Assembly: GCF_019745455.1 (NCBI RefSeq)
Contig: NZ_JAIETD010000115.1
Location: forward strand, 58,346 to 122,345
Origin: Methylobacterium sp.
GTDB lineage: Bacteria > Pseudomonadota > Alphaproteobacteria > Rhizobiales > Beijerinckiaceae
DNA: 64,000 nucleotides
Direction: 5' to 3'
Part shown: in pieces, positions 46,674 through 55,124 of the stretch
How positions within the stretch are numbered: the first letter of the stretch is position 1
Layout: every line of letters begins with the position of its first letter
Program-made: the position numbers and the translations under genes
The notes under the pieces: generated by a model
The model's database searches: none
The model's input: the letters and a program-made list of their open reading frames with translations, nothing else
Told to the model about the DNA's origin: nothing

Positions 46674-47564
46674 ATGAACGCGGATCTGTTTCCGGGCTTT
46701 GCCTCGCGCTGGATCGACACGCCGGACGGCCGCTTCTTTGCCAGGATCGGCGGCCCCGAGGAAGCGCCCCCGCTGCTTCTGCTGCACGGCTTCCCGCAGA
46801 CCCATGCCTGCTGGCACCGGATCGCGCCGGCCCTCGCGAAGACCCACCGCGTCGTCTGCCTCGACCTGAAGGGCTATGGCTGGTCGCAGGCGCCCGTGGG
46901 CGATGGCCTGGCCTATTCCAAGCGCGTCATGGCGCGGGAGGTCGTGGCGATCATGGAGCGCCTCGGCCACGTCCATTTCGCCCTCGCCGGCCATGATCGC
47001 GGCGCCCGTGTCGGCTATCGTCTCGCCCTCGACGAGCCCGGCCGCATCGCGCGCCTCGTCCTCCTCGATATCCTGCCGACACTGGTGCAATGGCAGCGGA
47101 TCGAGGCGCGCCCGAGCGCCTTCTCGCACTGGCGGTTCCTTGCCAGCCAAGACGCTGAGGCTACGATCGGGCGCGACCCCATCACGTACTACGAGGGGCT
47201 GCTGCGCGACTGGTCCGGTTCCAAGAGCCTCGACCCCTTCGATCCGCGCGCCCTCCACCTCTATCGCCAGAGCTGGAACGAGCCCTCGCGCATCCGGGCG
47301 TCCTGCGAGGATTACCGCGCCGGTGCGACGCATGACCGGACGGCCGACGAGGAGGACTTGTCCGCCGGCAGGACCATCTCCTGCCCGGTCCTGATCCTCA
47401 CCGGCGACAGCTATCTCGATCAGACCGAAGAGACGGCGCTCGCCGCCTGGACACGCACCTTCGCGCCAGGCGCGGTCGGCACGCAGGTCGCCTCGGGCCA
47501 TTTCCTCGCAGAAGAGAACCCGGCCGCGACGCTCGACGCCTCGACCGGATTCCTGCGCAGCTGA
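46674..47564 (+). CDS. Haloacetate dehalogenase-like alpha/beta hydrolase
   Basis: A 296-residue alpha/beta hydrolase. The nucleophile elbow GHDRGARVGYR uses Asp instead of Ser, as in haloalkane/fluoroacetate dehalogenases. AFSHWRFLA matches the His-Trp halide-pocket pair of fluoroacetate dehalogenase, and SCEDYRAGA supplies the second pocket Tyr. The catalytic His lies in ASGHFLAEENP. It may split haloacetates, or be an epoxide-hydrolase relative. GGGAGGAGGATGG is an excellent ribosome-binding site before the ATG. No transporter or regulator for haloacids is adjacent. Confidence 0.85.
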   Translation: MNADLFPGFASRWIDTPDGRFFARIGGPEEAPPLLLLHGFPQTHACWHRIAPALAKTHRVVCLDLKGYGWSQAPVGDGLAYSKRVMAREVVAIMERLGHVHFALAGHDRGARVGYRLALDEPGRIARLVLLDILPTLVQWQRIEARPSAFSHWRFLASQDAEATIGRDPITYYEGLLRDWSGSKSLDPFDPRALHLYRQSWNEPSRIRASCEDYRAGATHDRTADEEDLSAGRTISCPVLILTGDSYLDQTEETALAAWTRTFAPGAVGTQVASGHFLAEENPAATLDASTGFLRS

Positions 47565-47568
47565 AGCC

Positions 47569-47814
47569 TCAGGGCTTCGGCGTCATGCCGTGGTGACCGT
47601 GACCCGACGAGCCCATCGCCATCTTGCCGCAGCAGCAGGAGTTCTTGGCCGATTTTCGCATCGACGAGGCAGGCTTCTTCATGTCCATCCTGGCCTCCTT
47701 GCCGCACATCATGCCCTTGCCGCCGCAGCAGCTCATGGCCGATGAGCTCATGGCCGATGCCGGAGCGAGACCGAGGCCGAGAAGCGCGACGGTGACGACG
47801 AGAAATGTCTTCAT
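47569..47814 (-). CDS. Exported Cys/Met/His-rich small protein
   Basis: An 81-residue protein with a signal peptide (MKTFLVVTVALLGLGLAPASA). The mature 60 residues hold Cys clusters (SCCGG, MCGK, CCCGKM), many Met and a GHGHHGM end, a composition suited to binding copper or other soft metals. No known metallothionein motif was identified. The ATG at 47814 was chosen because the signal peptide starts there; the longer frame adds 19 unrelated residues. It is convergent with the hydrolase gene and divergent from the MgtC-like gene. Confidence 0.6.
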   Translation of the reverse strand: MKTFLVVTVALLGLGLAPASAMSSSAMSCCGGKGMMCGKEARMDMKKPASSMRKSAKNSCCCGKMAMGSSGHGHHGMTPKP

Positions 47815-47919
47815 GGGGGTTCGATCCTGGCTCAAAGATGCGCCGGCCCGTGCGCCAACTTGGCTTTTCATCTAGGGGAACGTCACCCTGACGTCACCGG
47901 CAATCGTGAAGGAGGCGGG

Positions 47920-48636
47920 ATGACGAGCCTGATGCCATCCGCCCTCCCCGAGACCCTCAATTCCACCCTCAGCCTACTCGTCGCCTTCGGCCTCGGCACA
48001 TTGATCGGGGCCGAGCGCCAGTATCGCCAGCGCACGGCGGGCCTGCGCACCAACGTCCTCGTGGCTCTGGGGGCGGCCGCCTTCGTCGATCTCGGCATGC
48101 GGCTCGAAGGCTCGAAGGGCGCGGTGAGCACCGTCGCCTACGTGATCTCCGGGGTTGGCTTCCTTGGGGCCGGCGTGATCATGAAGGAGGGCATGAACGT
48201 GCGCGGCCTCAACACCGCCGCCACGCTCTGGTGCTCGGCCGCCGTCGGTGCCTTCGCGGGCGCCGACCTGCCGGTCGAGGCCGTCCTCGTCACCGGCGCG
48301 GTGCTCGCCGGCAACACCCTGCTCCGGCCGCTCGTCAACGCCATCAACCGCGTCCCCATCGACGAGAGCCAGACAGAAGCGACCTACGAGGTCCAGGTCA
48401 CGGTGGCGGCCGAGGGCGCCGGCCCCGCCCGCGACCTCCTGGTCGAGCGCCTGGAGGCGGCGCACTACCCCGTCGGCGGGATCGAGGTGGTGGAGCGCGG
48501 CGAGGACACCGTCGAGGTGGTGGCGACCCTGGTGGCGACGGCGGTCGAGGCGCGCGAACTCGACGCCGTGGTCGCCGAGCTCGAACGCGCCAAGGGGATC
48601 GGCCACGCGACCTGGACGGTGCAGACCGCCGACTGA
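47920..48636 (+). CDS. MgtC/SapB-family membrane protein
   Basis: A 238-residue protein with a MgtC-type N-terminal membrane region. Helices include LLVAFGLGTLIGAERQ with the family Glu/Arg, LRTNVLVALGAAAFVDL, VAYVISGVGFLGAGVIM and LVTGAVLAGNTLL. The C-terminal 80 residues form a soluble ACT-like domain (YEVQVTVAAEGAGPARD). MgtC proteins support growth at low magnesium or acid stress by acting on other membrane proteins. GGAGG precedes the ATG. The partner P-type ATPase is absent. Confidence 0.88.
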   Translation: MTSLMPSALPETLNSTLSLLVAFGLGTLIGAERQYRQRTAGLRTNVLVALGAAAFVDLGMRLEGSKGAVSTVAYVISGVGFLGAGVIMKEGMNVRGLNTAATLWCSAAVGAFAGADLPVEAVLVTGAVLAGNTLLRPLVNAINRVPIDESQTEATYEVQVTVAAEGAGPARDLLVERLEAAHYPVGGIEVVERGEDTVEVVATLVATAVEARELDAVVAELERAKGIGHATWTVQTAD

Positions 48637-48750
48637 GCGCCGGTGCGCCGCCGCACCTGCCTCGCGCGATGCGGCGTTGCCGGCACCCCGAGGGTGCCCG
48701 ACTTCAGCCTGAGTCGGGACCTTGAACCCGGCTCCCCAAGGATACCTCCC

Positions 48751-49437
48751 ATGGCCAACGCCCCGAAATCCGCCCTCATCGTCGGCGCCTCGCGCGGCCT
48801 CGGTCTCGGCCTCGTCGAGACCTTTCTGCAGCGCGGCTGGTCCGTCACCGCGACCCAGCGCTCGCCCTCGAAGGGCCTTTCGGCCATCGCCTCCGACGCC
48901 CTCGACGTCGAGACCGCCGACATCGACGACGACGCTTCCGTCGCCGCCCTGCACGACCGGCTCTCCGGCCGACACTTCGACCTCGTCTTCGTCGTCGCCG
49001 GCGTCGCGACGCAGGCCCACGACCCGCTGCACGAGGTCCCCCGCGAGGTTGCCGCCCAGGTCTATCTCACCAATGCGATCAGCCCGGTGCGCTTCGCCGA
49101 GACGTTTCGCGATACGCTCGCGCCCGGCGGACTCCTCGCCTTCATGAGCTCGGTGCTCGGCAGCGTCGCCCTCAACGAGAGCGGCGGCTGGGAGAACTAC
49201 CGCGCCAGCAAGGCGGCCCTGAACACCCTCGTGCGCAGCTTCGCCCTGCGGCACGCCGAGGACGGCTTCGCAACCGTGCTGATGCATCCGGGCTGGGTCC
49301 GCACCGAGATGGGCGGGCAGGAGGCCGATCTCGACATCGCCACCAGCGTCACCGGCATGGCGGATGCGATCGAGGCCCGGCTCGGCCAGGGCGGCTGCGT
49401 CTACATCGACTACAAGGGCGAGACGCTGGCCTGGTGA
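48751..49437 (+). CDS. Short-chain dehydrogenase/reductase
   Basis: A 228-residue SDR with the dinucleotide-binding LIVGASRGLGLGLVE at the N-terminus, VVAGVATQ (NNAG-like site), a Ser in FMSSVLGSVA and the catalytic YRASKAALN. Substrate and cofactor are not evident. The ATG at 48751 is directly before MANAPKSALIVG; the longer frame upstream has no SDR content. It converges with the next gene. Confidence 0.88.
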   Translation: MANAPKSALIVGASRGLGLGLVETFLQRGWSVTATQRSPSKGLSAIASDALDVETADIDDDASVAALHDRLSGRHFDLVFVVAGVATQAHDPLHEVPREVAAQVYLTNAISPVRFAETFRDTLAPGGLLAFMSSVLGSVALNESGGWENYRASKAALNTLVRSFALRHAEDGFATVLMHPGWVRTEMGGQEADLDIATSVTGMADAIEARLGQGGCVYIDYKGETLAW

Positions 49438-49444
49438 CCGGGTC

Positions 49445-49798
49445 TTAGCGCCGCGGGTCGAGGGGACGGCCGCGGCGTTCGACGATCACCGGCGGCCGGG
49501 TGCGGCGCTCGACGATGACCGTGCGCGGCGGGCGGTTCTGGGTACCGGTGCTCAGGATGCGCTCCGGCTGCCGCTCGGGCTTGGCCTTCGAGGCCGCGAT
49601 GACGTGCGGGCGAACCTCGTCGAGGGACAGGCCGATCAGGCCGGCGGCGATCTCGACCTGCTGCTCGACCTCGTCGGCGAGATCCTGCGCGGCCGCCACG
49701 GCCTCGGGAATCGTGGGCGGCTCGCGGCGGACCCGAATCGGCGGAAGATCCTGGAACGACTTCGGGGATTTCTTCACGGCACGGCTCGCACTCATCAT
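49445..49798 (-). CDS. Basic hypothetical protein with VIVERR repeats
   Basis: A 117-residue protein with a basic N-terminus, a central acidic helix (IPEAVAAAQDLADEVEQQVEIAAGLIG) and a basic C-terminus with repeated VIVERR units. Codon usage is like its neighbours. No known domain. The ATG at 49798 is preferred over 49864, and another ATG follows at 49795. Possibly nucleic-acid associated; this is only inferred from charge. Confidence 0.55.
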   Translation of the reverse strand: MMSASRAVKKSPKSFQDLPPIRVRREPPTIPEAVAAAQDLADEVEQQVEIAAGLIGLSLDEVRPHVIAASKAKPERQPERILSTGTQNRPPRTVIVERRTRPPVIVERRGRPLDPRR

Positions 49799-50046
49799 GG
49801 CCTTGAGCCTACTACGTCTCGGCCGTTTTGTGCATTGCACACGATGCACGCGGCCCCTCCGCATCGTGGTTTATGCCCGGCCACTGACTCGTTTCACGGC
49901 ACCTATCGGGCAAGCCCGCTCTTCGGCAGGGCAGGCCGGCCGGACCATGGCGCCACTTTAGGCACAAACCTGCGTCGCCGTGTCGCGAGTTGTTCGACAC
50001 CTCAAGGCCGGTTGCCGAGGCCGCGCCGGTCACGGATAGTCGCGCC

Positions 50047-50955
50047 ATGGCCTTCGATCCCCTGACCACCACCGACCGACGCCTCATGGTCGCCCGGCCC
50101 GATCTCGCCGATAGCCGGTTGCGCGGCCGGGTCGAGGCTGCCCGCTACGTCGAGGGCGAGCCACGCCGTGTCGTCGCCGGCTCCGCTCCCTTGAGGCGGG
50201 GCCCCGGCCGGGATGCCGGGCTCGATACCGAGGCGCAGATGGGCGAGCCGGTCACGCTCTACGAGGAGTGGGAGGGCTTCTCCTTCGTCCAGCTCGGCAC
50301 CGACGGTTATGTCGGTTACCTGCCGAGCGCCGCTTTGGGAGCGATGGACCCGGCGCCGACTCACCGAGTCGCGGCGCTTCGAACCTTCGCCTATCCGGCT
50401 CCCGACCTGAAGCGGCCGATCCTCGGCCAACTTGGGCTCGGCGCGACGATCGCGGTGGCAGGGGAGGAGGGCGAGTATCTTCGGCTTGCCGGCGGGATCT
50501 CGTCGGACGGCATCTTCATCCGGGAGGCTTTCGTCCATGCCGGCCATTGCGTGCCGCTGGAGCGCGTCGCCCCGGATTTCGTCGGCACCGCCGAGCGCCT
50601 CGTCGGAACGCCCTATCTCTGGGGCGGGCGTACGAGCCTCGGTCTCGATTGCTCCGGTCTCGTCCAGCTCTGCCTGTCGATGGCGGGCATCGTTTGCCTG
50701 CGCGACGCGGACCAGCAGGAAGCCAGCCTCGGCACCGCGCTCCCTCTCGACCTCACCGCCCTGACCCGCGGCGACCTCGTGTTCTGGCGCGGCCATGTCG
50801 GGATGATGCTGGATGGCAAGACCCTGATCCACGCCAACGGCCACCACATGGCCGTGACGGTGGAGCCCCTGATGATTGCGGTCGCCCGCATCCTGGAGAA
50901 AAGCTACGGCCCGGTGACCTCGCTGAGGCGCCTCACCCCTTCAGCCTGGTCTTGA
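50047..50955 (+). CDS. NlpC/P60 family peptidoglycan endopeptidase
   Basis: A 302-residue protein with two N-terminal SH3b-like regions (about 30-100 and 110-165) and a C-terminal NlpC/P60 domain from about 185. The catalytic Cys lies in LGLDCSGLVQ, the His in WRGHVGMML and the third residue near LIHANGHHMAV. Such enzymes cut peptidoglycan crosslinks. No signal peptide is seen in the chosen frame, so export is unclear. Its 3' end overlaps the phosphatase gene on the other strand by 23 bp. Confidence 0.88.
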   Translation: MAFDPLTTTDRRLMVARPDLADSRLRGRVEAARYVEGEPRRVVAGSAPLRRGPGRDAGLDTEAQMGEPVTLYEEWEGFSFVQLGTDGYVGYLPSAALGAMDPAPTHRVAALRTFAYPAPDLKRPILGQLGLGATIAVAGEEGEYLRLAGGISSDGIFIREAFVHAGHCVPLERVAPDFVGTAERLVGTPYLWGGRTSLGLDCSGLVQLCLSMAGIVCLRDADQQEASLGTALPLDLTALTRGDLVFWRGHVGMMLDGKTLIHANGHHMAVTVEPLMIAVARILEKSYGPVTSLRRLTPSAWS

Positions 50956-51397
50956 TGCGGAAGATCAGGCCGTCGCGCAGGTCGCGATAGGCGTCGAGGC
51001 GCTGGTCGCGGGAGGCTTCCTGCAGGATCGTCGGATCGGAGGTCGGCCAGTACTCGACGTCGACGGCGTTGGTGCGGGTGAGCTCGAGGGCCGCGTGATG
51101 GGCTTCGGGCGCCAGGGTGACGATGAGGTCGAAGTTCAGCCCTTCCCACTCCTCGAGCTGTTCGAGTGTGCGCGGCTTGTGGCGCGAGGCATCGATGCCG
51201 ATCTCTTCGAGGGCCGCGATCATGAAGGGATCGGCGGGCTCGCCCTCCCGCACGCCAGCGGATTGGACATAGGTCGACTTGCCGAAATAGTGGCGCGCGA
51301 TCGCCTCCGCCGCCAGCGAGCGGACCGCGTTGAAGTTGCACATGAACAGCACCGACTGCACGCGCTTCTTCCTTGCCGGGCCGACCTCCTCCGCCAT
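50933..51397 (-). CDS. Low-molecular-weight phosphotyrosine phosphatase family protein
   Basis: A 154-residue protein of the LMW-PTP/arsenate-reductase family. The active-site loop CNFNAVRS (CX5R) starts near residue 19, and an Asp-Pro near the C-terminus (TSDPT) supplies the general acid. The start MAEEVGPARKKRVQ is preferred over a longer frame to 51538. A member of this family next to UPF0262 and hisD is recurrent in Hyphomicrobiales. Its substrate is unknown; arsC function is possible but unproven. Confidence 0.85.
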   Translation of the reverse strand: MAEEVGPARKKRVQSVLFMCNFNAVRSLAAEAIARHYFGKSTYVQSAGVREGEPADPFMIAALEEIGIDASRHKPRTLEQLEEWEGLNFDLIVTLAPEAHHAALELTRTNAVDVEYWPTSDPTILQEASRDQRLDAYRDLRDGLIFRIKTRLKG

Positions 51398-51542
51398 CCG
51401 TTCACTGACCTCGGTCCCGGTGGAAGGGGGCGGCTCTCCATAACCCACGAACCCCGACGGTTGCCGCGGGTGCAAAGCGCGACCGCGCGCCGCCACGCCT
51501 GTGGCGGATGCCCTCGACCGGGTCCGGTCGAGGGCCACTCAT

Positions 51543-52043
51543 TCAAGCCTTCCAGTGCAAGGCGAAGACCAGGGTGAAGAGGCGCCGTGCCGTGTCGTGG
51601 TCGAGATCGACTTTGCCTTCGAGTCGCTGCCTGAGGAGCTCGGAGGCCTCGTTGTGCAGGCCGCGCCGGCCCATGTCGATCGCCTCGATCTGGGTCGGCG
51701 AGGCGGTCTTGATGGCGTTGTAGTAGCTCTCGCAGATCATCTCGTAATCGCGGATCACCCGGCGGAACGGGGTCAGCGACAGGAGGTGGGTCATCACCGG
51801 CTCGCCGCCCTGGCGGGCGATCGCGAAGGACAGCTTGTTTTCGACGAGGCCGAGGTTGAGGGCGTAGGGGCCCTCCCTGCCGGGGATCGAGAAGTGGTTC
51901 TCTTCCAGGATGTCGAAGATCGCGATGGCGCGCTCGTGCTCCTGGTCCCGGTTGCCGCGTCCGATCGAATCCTCGTCGAGGGTCACGGCCGCGAGGCGGT
52001 GGCAGGACTTGGTGTCCTTGGCGTCCTTCAGCTCGTCCGGCAT
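51543..52043 (-). CDS. UPF0262 family protein
   Basis: A 166-residue protein that fits UPF0262, a family known mostly from alphaproteobacteria, with the conserved [23 protein letters not shown] region, [23 protein letters not shown] and [16 protein letters not shown]. Function unknown. It is 7 bp downstream of hisD and 145 bp upstream of the phosphatase, in the recurrent order DUF2948-hisD-UPF0262-phosphatase. Confidence 0.9.
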   Translation of the reverse strand: MPDELKDAKDTKSCHRLAAVTLDEDSIGRGNRDQEHERAIAIFDILEENHFSIPGREGPYALNLGLVENKLSFAIARQGGEPVMTHLLSLTPFRRVIRDYEMICESYYNAIKTASPTQIEAIDMGRRGLHNEASELLRQRLEGKVDLDHDTARRLFTLVFALHWKA

Positions 52044-52050
52044 CGCCGCC

Positions 52051-53346
52051 TCACAGGTTCAGACGGATGGCGACGGAGCGGGCATGGCCATCGAGGCCTT
52101 CCGAGCGCCCAAGGGCGATGGCGGCCGGCCCGAGCGCGCGCAGCGAATCCGGATCGCAGCGCAGGATGGTGGTCCGCTTCATGAAGTCGAGGACGCCGAG
52201 GCCCGAGGAGAACCGGGCCGAGCGTGCCGTCGGCAGCACGTGGTTGGGGCCGCCGACATAATCGCCGATGGCCTCCGGCGTATGGCTGCCGAGGAAGATC
52301 GCGCCCGCGTTGCGGATCTTCCTCGACAAGCCTTCCGCGTCCGCCGTCTCGATCTCGAGATGTTCGGGGGCGAGTCGGTCGACGAGCGGCACCGCCTCGT
52401 CGAAATCGCGCACGACGACGATGGCGCCGTAATCGCGCCAGCTCGCGCTCGCGATCTCGGCCCTCGGCAGGGTCGCGAGAGCGCGCTCCACCGCTTCTTC
52501 GACTGCCTCCGCGAGTTCTGGAGAGTCGGTGATCAGAATCGCCTGGGCGGCGACGTCGTGCTCGGCCTGGGCAAGGAGGTCGGCGGCGACCCAATCCGGA
52601 TTGGCATGGGAATCGGCGAGGATCAGCACCTCGGAGGGGCCGGCGATCATGTCGATGCCGACCTGCCCGAAGACCCGGCGCTTGGCTGCCGCCACCCAGG
52701 CATTGCCCGGCCCGACGATCTTTGCGACGGGGGCGATCGTCGCCGTCCCGTAGGCGAGGGCCGCCACCGCCTGGGCGCCGCCGACGCGGTAGATCTCGTC
52801 GACGCCCGACAGCTTCGCCGCGGCGAGCACCAGCGGGTTCATCTGGCCTTCGGGCATCGGCACGACCATGACGACGCGCGGCACGCCGGCGACGCGGGCG
52901 GGCACCGCGTTCATCAGGACCGAGGACGGGTAGCTCGCGGTGCCGCCGGGGACGTAGAGCCCGACCGATTCGAGCGCCGTCCAGCGCCAGCCCGAGGTGA
53001 CGCCGAGATCGTCGGTGGAGAGGTGGTCCTCGGGAACCTGGCGGCGGTGAAAGGTCTCGATGCGCGAGGCGGCGAGCTTGAGCGCGTCGAGGGCCTCGGC
53101 GGGACAGGCGGCGATCGCTGCCTCGACCTCGTCCTCGGTGACACGCAAGGAGGAGACGCCGAAACTCTCGCCGAGCCGGTCGAAACGCCGCGTGTAATCC
53201 ACGAGGGCCTCGTCTGCGCCCTCGATCACGCCCCTGATGATGCCCCGCACGGTCTCGTCGACATCCTCCGAGATCTCGCGCTTGACGCTGAGCAAGCGCG
53301 CGAAATTCTCCGCGAAGCCGGGCTCACGCGAATCGAGGCGGATCAT
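52051..53346 (-). CDS. hisD: Histidinol dehydrogenase
   Basis: Oxidises L-histidinol to histidine in two NAD-dependent steps using Zn. The 431-residue protein shows [57 protein letters not shown], the AEHD region and PEHLEIE, and ends with [13 protein letters not shown]. The start [11 protein letters not shown] overlaps the DUF2948 stop (ATGA). The other his genes in the window (hisZ, hisG, hisS) are far away. Confidence 0.95.
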   Translation of the reverse strand: MIRLDSREPGFAENFARLLSVKREISEDVDETVRGIIRGVIEGADEALVDYTRRFDRLGESFGVSSLRVTEDEVEAAIAACPAEALDALKLAASRIETFHRRQVPEDHLSTDDLGVTSGWRWTALESVGLYVPGGTASYPSSVLMNAVPARVAGVPRVVMVVPMPEGQMNPLVLAAAKLSGVDEIYRVGGAQAVAALAYGTATIAPVAKIVGPGNAWVAAAKRRVFGQVGIDMIAGPSEVLILADSHANPDWVAADLLAQAEHDVAAQAILITDSPELAEAVEEAVERALATLPRAEIASASWRDYGAIVVVRDFDEAVPLVDRLAPEHLEIETADAEGLSRKIRNAGAIFLGSHTPEAIGDYVGGPNHVLPTARSARFSSGLGVLDFMKRTTILRCDPDSLRALGPAAIALGRSEGLDGHARSVAIRLNL

Positions 53347-53810
53347 GGGTTGCGTCCTTCGATGACGGCGCGGCCGGCTTCCGCTGCCGCGTGGTCGGGG
53401 CGTCCCTCCGCCTCCCAGACCGGGCCGAGATCCTTCATCTGCACCTCGATGCATTCGAGGTCGAGCTGGATCGCCGCGCCTCCGGCGAAAACCAGGGTGG
53501 CCGTACCCGACGGGGCTTCGCCCGGCTCGAAGGTGATGGCCAGAAGTTCGAGGACCGCATCGGAGTTCGCACCAGGGGTGATCCCCCGGCTTCGCACCGC
53601 CAGCACGCGTTCGAAATGGATACCGGCCAGACGGCGGCGCGGGGCTTCGCCTTCGGCCGCCGACCAGTCGAACCGGCGCGCGACGAGCACGAAGCGTTGC
53701 GACGGGGCGAGATAGGCGAGATCGCCCGCCCGCAGGATCGCATCCTGAAGATGGGCTGAGATGACGGCGAGGTCCTCGGCATCGAGGGCCGCGAGCTTGA
53801 GAAGCTCCAT
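53343..53810 (-). CDS. DUF2948 family protein
   Basis: A 155-residue protein matching DUF2948, usually found upstream of hisD in Hyphomicrobiales. Features are the start MELLKLAALDAEDLAVIS, FVLVARRFDW, a basic RRRLAGIHFERVLAVRS and LVFAGGAAIQLDLECIEV. Function unknown. It is the first gene of a tight unit with hisD; ATGA couples the two. The longer frame to 53897 is not supported. Confidence 0.88.
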   Translation of the reverse strand: MELLKLAALDAEDLAVISAHLQDAILRAGDLAYLAPSQRFVLVARRFDWSAAEGEAPRRRLAGIHFERVLAVRSRGITPGANSDAVLELLAITFEPGEAPSGTATLVFAGGAAIQLDLECIEVQMKDLGPVWEAEGRPDHAAAEAGRAVIEGRNP

Positions 53811-53995
53811 GGCGGGGGCGTCGCGTTCCGGCTGGGCGCCCCGTCGGGCGCTTGTCAGGGTTCGGCCGTAGGTAGCGAGGCCGCCGGCCCACGGCAACTG
53901 TGACGCCCGCTCACGCCGTACATCTCAGACGCCGTTCATGTCGGTTTTGCTACCGAATGAGTCCATTGCGACGGTAAGAACGACTGGAGACGACG

Positions 53996-54313
53996 GTGAA
54001 GCGCATCATCCTGGCAGGAGCGGTTGCTCTGACAGCCGCCCTGACCCTCGGCACGGCCTTCGAGGCTCAGGCCCAGTACGATCGCGGCGATGATGACGAC
54101 AGGCCCCGCCGCTACCAGCGCGGCTATGACGAGGATCGCTACGAGCGGCGTCGGTATCGTGAGGATCGCCATGAGCGTGGCGGCGGCTTGCCGGCCGGTC
54201 GTGTCTGCGTCACCGCCCGCGGCAATTGCATGGCTCGGCCGGCCCCCTACAACGCGCCCTGCGGCTGTGAAGTGCCCGGCTTCGGCTTCAAGCGCGGCGC
54301 TATCGGCGGATAA
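53996..54313 (+). CDS. Exported Arg/Tyr/Asp-rich small protein
   Basis: A 105-residue protein with a signal peptide (KRIILAGAVALTAALTLGTAFEAQA) and a mature part starting with repeats of Asp/Arg/Tyr/Glu (YDRGDDDDRPRRYQRG). The C-terminal end has four Cys in CVTARGNC and PCGCEVPGFG, which could make two disulfides. The start is a GTG after a GGAGA site. I do not know the family. Confidence 0.65.
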   Translation: MKRIILAGAVALTAALTLGTAFEAQAQYDRGDDDDRPRRYQRGYDEDRYERRRYREDRHERGGGLPAGRVCVTARGNCMARPAPYNAPCGCEVPGFGFKRGAIGG

Positions 54314-54410
54314 GCCTTCAGCTTGCTATCTGCGGTCCGAGGGCATCGTCGGGCCCACGGATCGCTTGGTTGCGCCGAGCCCACTCGAAGGGGCCTGGTT
54401 CCGCCTCGCA

Positions 54411-54548
54411 TCATTGCGGCGGTAGTGGCGCTGGTATCGAGACGAAGTAGATCGTGTAAGCCACGAGGGCGAGGAACAGCAGCCCGGCCGCAATCAGGCC
54501 GTAGCGGTTCGTCCGCACCGGGCTCGGCTTGTCATCGACTGGTGCCAC
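54411..54548 (-). CDS. 45-residue single-pass membrane protein
   Basis: A short frame starting GTG with GAGGAGCG upstream. It reads MAPVDDKPSPVRTNRYG, then the helix LIAAGLLFLALVAYTIYFV, then a Pro-rich end. The clear Shine-Dalgarno and single helix make it a likely real small protein. No family is assigned. Confidence 0.6.
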   Translation of the reverse strand: MAPVDDKPSPVRTNRYGLIAAGLLFLALVAYTIYFVSIPAPLPPQ

Positions 54549-54629
54549 GAGAGATCGCTCCTCTGTCCGTCGGACGACTGACGCCGCCTCGCACGTGATG
54601 GGCTGTTTCAGCTCTCCTCGATGCTCCCC

Positions 54630-54950
54630 TCAACCCTTGTTCTGGCTGGCGAGGCTGCTCTCGTCTCCCGACATGTCGGTCTTCGGGCTGGCGAGGCCCG
54701 TGGTGTTTCCCGATGCCACGTGTTCGATCTCGTCGACGGGAAGCTCACGATTCGCGGCATGGTCGTGGTACTGCTCGGTCTGCACCGTCTTGCTGTCGAG
54801 GCCGCGCTGGTCGCCGTGCCGCGACTTGTCGCGGTTGCTCAGCACCATGTTCTCTTCGAGGATTCCCTCGGGCAGATCGGTCATCGCGCCCGTTCCGGTG
54901 CCCTTGCCCTGCGCGCCGGGACCCATGGAATGTCGGTCGGCCTTGGCCAT
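54630..54950 (-). CDS. Hydrophilic hypothetical protein
   Basis: A 106-residue, highly polar protein rich in Gly, Ser, Asp and Asn with almost no hydrophobic core (MAKADRHSMGPGAQGKGTG, later TTGLASPKTDMSGDESS). It is probably disordered, as in some stress-related proteins, but that is inference. GAAGGAGA lies upstream of the ATG at a good distance, the main support for a gene here. Confidence 0.6.
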   Translation of the reverse strand: MAKADRHSMGPGAQGKGTGTGAMTDLPEGILEENMVLSNRDKSRHGDQRGLDSKTVQTEQYHDHAANRELPVDEIEHVASGNTTGLASPKTDMSGDESSLASQNKG

Positions 54951-55124
54951 GAATCGTCTCCTTCTTCCGCGAGACGCCTATGGACGTCCTCGCCTATGAG
55001 GGAATGATGAGTGTTCCGACAACTCGCGCCGCGAGGTGTTGTTTCGGGACGCTAAGCCCGTCCAAACGCTGAGGCGCCGTTCGTTTGCCGGCAGACAGTC
55101 GCGCAGGCCTACCGTCTGCTCGCC

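Noticed and set aside
51910..53715. 601-residue plus-strand ORF opposite hisD
   Set aside because: Antisense to hisD and the UPF0262 gene; high-GC shadow.
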